Assembly (NCBI GenBank): GCA_050874705.1
Contig: JBNMLE010000050.1
Location: forward strand, 1 to 5,854
Reading direction: 5' to 3'
DNA length: 5,854 nt
Origin: Fiminaster sp050874705
Lineage (GTDB): Bacteria; Bacillota_I; Bacilli_A; RFN20; CAG-826
The notes beneath the pieces were generated by a model. The model was not told the DNA's origin, ran no database searches, and worked only from the letters and a program-made list of their open reading frames with translations. Position numbers and translations under genes: made by a program. Positions 5,836 through 5,854 of the stretch are shown piece after piece (positions within the stretch are counted from its first letter, which is position 1; every line of letters begins with the position of its first letter).

Positions 5836-5854
5836 GTACATTAATATATTTATG

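Noticed and set aside
1..5854. CRISPR array, tRNA, rRNA, riboswitch or insertion sequence
   Set aside because: No regularly spaced repeats, cloverleaf, transposase or terminal inverted repeats were seen. A cobalamin or haem-type riboswitch before the importer is unlikely, because only about 117 bases lie between the TetR and permease starts and no conserved B12-box-like block was recognised.

Overview
The window looks like chromosomal DNA of an AT-rich, monoderm, Firmicutes-like bacterium (Bacilli, or relatives of the Acholeplasma/RF39 type). The signs are a low-GC composition, a dnaK-dnaJ chaperone locus and a lipoprotein-type solute-binding protein. The tryptophan codons I checked, one in each of four genes, are all TGG. 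No gene contains an in-frame TGA, and observed stops are TAA or TAG. This fits the standard bacterial code and argues against Mycoplasma/Spiroplasma. The exact genus cannot be told from the sequence.

Layout: bases 1-316 are the 3' end of dnaK (+). A GC-rich stem-loop lies in the gap before dnaJ (388-1527, +), which is complete and has all four zinc motifs. A strong hairpin terminator with T tracts on both sides (about 1537-1568) separates dnaJ from a convergent TetR-family regulator (1564-2124, -). The region from about 2125 to 2241 is a divergent control region with a near-identical pair of sites spaced 42 bp apart and a candidate promoter. From it run four tightly packed genes on the + strand: a FecCD/BtuC-type permease (2242-3327), an ABC ATPase (3321-4085), a lipoprotein substrate-binding protein (4072-5214) and a class I SAM-dependent methyltransferase (5216-5797). 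The last 57 bases are AT-rich and hold no recognisable gene.

How it works together: the permease, ATPase and binding protein form a complete type II ABC importer of the class that takes up iron chelates, haem or corrinoids. The genes overlap by 7 and 14 bp, and the methyltransferase starts 1 bp after the binding protein, so all four are probably co-transcribed and coupled in translation. The divergent TetR protein is the likely repressor. Its ligand-binding half carries an unusual set of histidines, HxxxHxxxH twice, which suggests it may sense a metal or haem. The most interesting hypothesis is a small uptake-and-modify system in which an imported metal chelate or tetrapyrrole is methylated or processed by the methyltransferase under control of a histidine-rich TetR sensor. 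The substrate is not determined by the sequence.
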